A stretch of DNA of 30,115 nucleotides from a virus: positions 13,472 through 43,586 of the IMG/VR virus record IMGVR_UViG_3300037847_001663; one strand, 5' to 3'. The notes beneath the pieces are model-generated. The model was not told where the DNA came from and searched no databases. It saw only the letters and a list, made by a program, of their open reading frames with translations. A program made the translations under genes and the position numbers. Positions 29,707 through 30,115 of this stretch are shown piece by piece. Every line of letters begins with the position of its first letter. The first letter of the stretch is position 1.

Positions 29707-30115
29707 ACGTTCTCGCCATTGTCACAATTGCATTTGTACTCAGGATGGTGTTCGCAACAGACACAGCACTACGCAGGGCTGTCTTGGTCACCTTGGCTGG
29801 GTCTATCACACCCATCTCAACCATGTCACCGAACTGACCTGTCTTTACGTTCATCCCCTCAGTGTCACTCATGTCATTGGTAATGTCACTCGCCTGCCGC
29901 TCAGTCATCCCTGAGTTCATCAGTATCTGTCGCGCTGGCTCACCCAAGGCAACACCCATCACCTCAGCCGCCATCTCATCAACAAGCGTATCACCTGTGT
30001 CAATCTCTGCCCTGAACCCGTTCAGTGTCACACCGCCTCCGGCAACAATTCCATCAGCCAGTGCAGCCCGTACAGCACACACTGCGTCATCAACACGGTC
30101 AAACCGCTCCTTCTG
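29693..30115 (-). CDS. groEL: Phage chaperonin GroEL, C-terminal part (partial at right edge)
   Basis: The frame is open to the last base of the window, giving 140 residues that match the end of GroEL. QKERFDRVDDAVCAVRAALA followed by DGIVAGGGVTL corresponds to the E. coli stretch RVEDALHATRAAV ... VVAGGGVAL, and the Asp equal to catalytic D398 is present (second Asp of RVDDA). GVIDPAKVTKTAL matches GILDPTKVTRSAL, with D495 for nucleotide binding conserved. GEPARQILMNSGM matches the APLRQIVLNCG helix. The Gly-Gly-Met tail of cellular GroEL is absent; the protein ends ARTYESK. An internal GTG at 30082 is not a start. The rest of the gene lies to the right. Confidence 0.92.
   Translation of the reverse strand, partial: QKERFDRVDDAVCAVRAALADGIVAGGGVTLNGFRAEIDTGDTLVDEMAAEVMGVALGEPARQILMNSGMTERQASDITNDMSDTEGMNVKTGQFGDMVEMGVIDPAKVTKTALRSAVSVANTILSTNAIVTMARTYESK

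Noticed and set aside
1-30115. CRISPR arrays, tRNA genes, insertion sequences, integrase or attachment sites
   Set aside because: Looked for regular direct repeats, cloverleaf-like stretches and recombinase motifs; none found. Nearly all sequence is occupied by coupled coding genes.

Overview
The window looks like the structural (late) half of a tailed dsDNA phage genome infecting a Bacteroidota host. Almost every gene lies on the minus strand in one tightly packed, right-to-left array, with neighbours usually overlapping by 1 to 20 bases or separated by only a few. The set is virion and lysis genes: terminase, portal, scaffold, major capsid protein, ring and muzzle-type tail proteins, internal virion proteins and a holin. 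There is no tape-measure protein, tail tube or sheath gene, so a short-tailed (podovirus) particle is likely. The large terminase (748 aa), portal (811 aa), a tail protein beginning GRMNKSIDERLL and the ring-type proteins resemble the crAss-like lineage (Crassvirales and marine relatives). The host assignment also rests on eight copies of the Bacteroidota -7 promoter box TAnnTTTG (seven TATCTTTG, one TAACTTTG) placed just upstream of start codons.

Layout, following minus-strand transcription from high to low coordinates. (1) 30115-29195: the C-terminal end of groEL (cut by the window edge), a conserved 85-aa gene of unknown function, and groES. (2) 28777-29229: the only plus-strand gene, a winged-helix protein, divergent from the next block across a perfect 20-bp palindrome that carries a -7 box on each strand. 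(3) 28736-27116: seven small, mostly very basic proteins, two of them too short for routine gene calling. (4) 27085-24153: two small virion-type beta proteins, a LamG/concanavalin-like protein, a 74-aa unknown, the holin, and a spanin-like overlapping pair. (5) 24121-17798: small conserved proteins, a GroES-barrel-like protein, a small-terminase candidate, the large terminase and the portal. (6) 17756-15216: scaffold and major capsid protein, closed by a strong terminator. (7) 15142-14022: a conserved 247-aa protein, then a 112-aa gene that sits alone between its own promoter and terminator. (8) 13938-5282: ring proteins, the 1654-aa muzzle-like protein, a Cys-repeat tail protein and another tail protein. 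(9) 5261-1: a cupin-like protein and three internal or ejected virion protein candidates, the last running off the left edge.

Promoters and terminators divide the late genes into transcription units of different strength. Capsid and tail proteins assemble the particle. The phage chaperonin and co-chaperonin probably fold one or more virion proteins. The internal proteins would be packaged and ejected, and holin plus spanin-like proteins release progeny. No endolysin, tRNA, CRISPR array, integrase or insertion sequence was seen. Family assignments come from reading the protein sequences and remembered resemblance to known families. No database search was possible.
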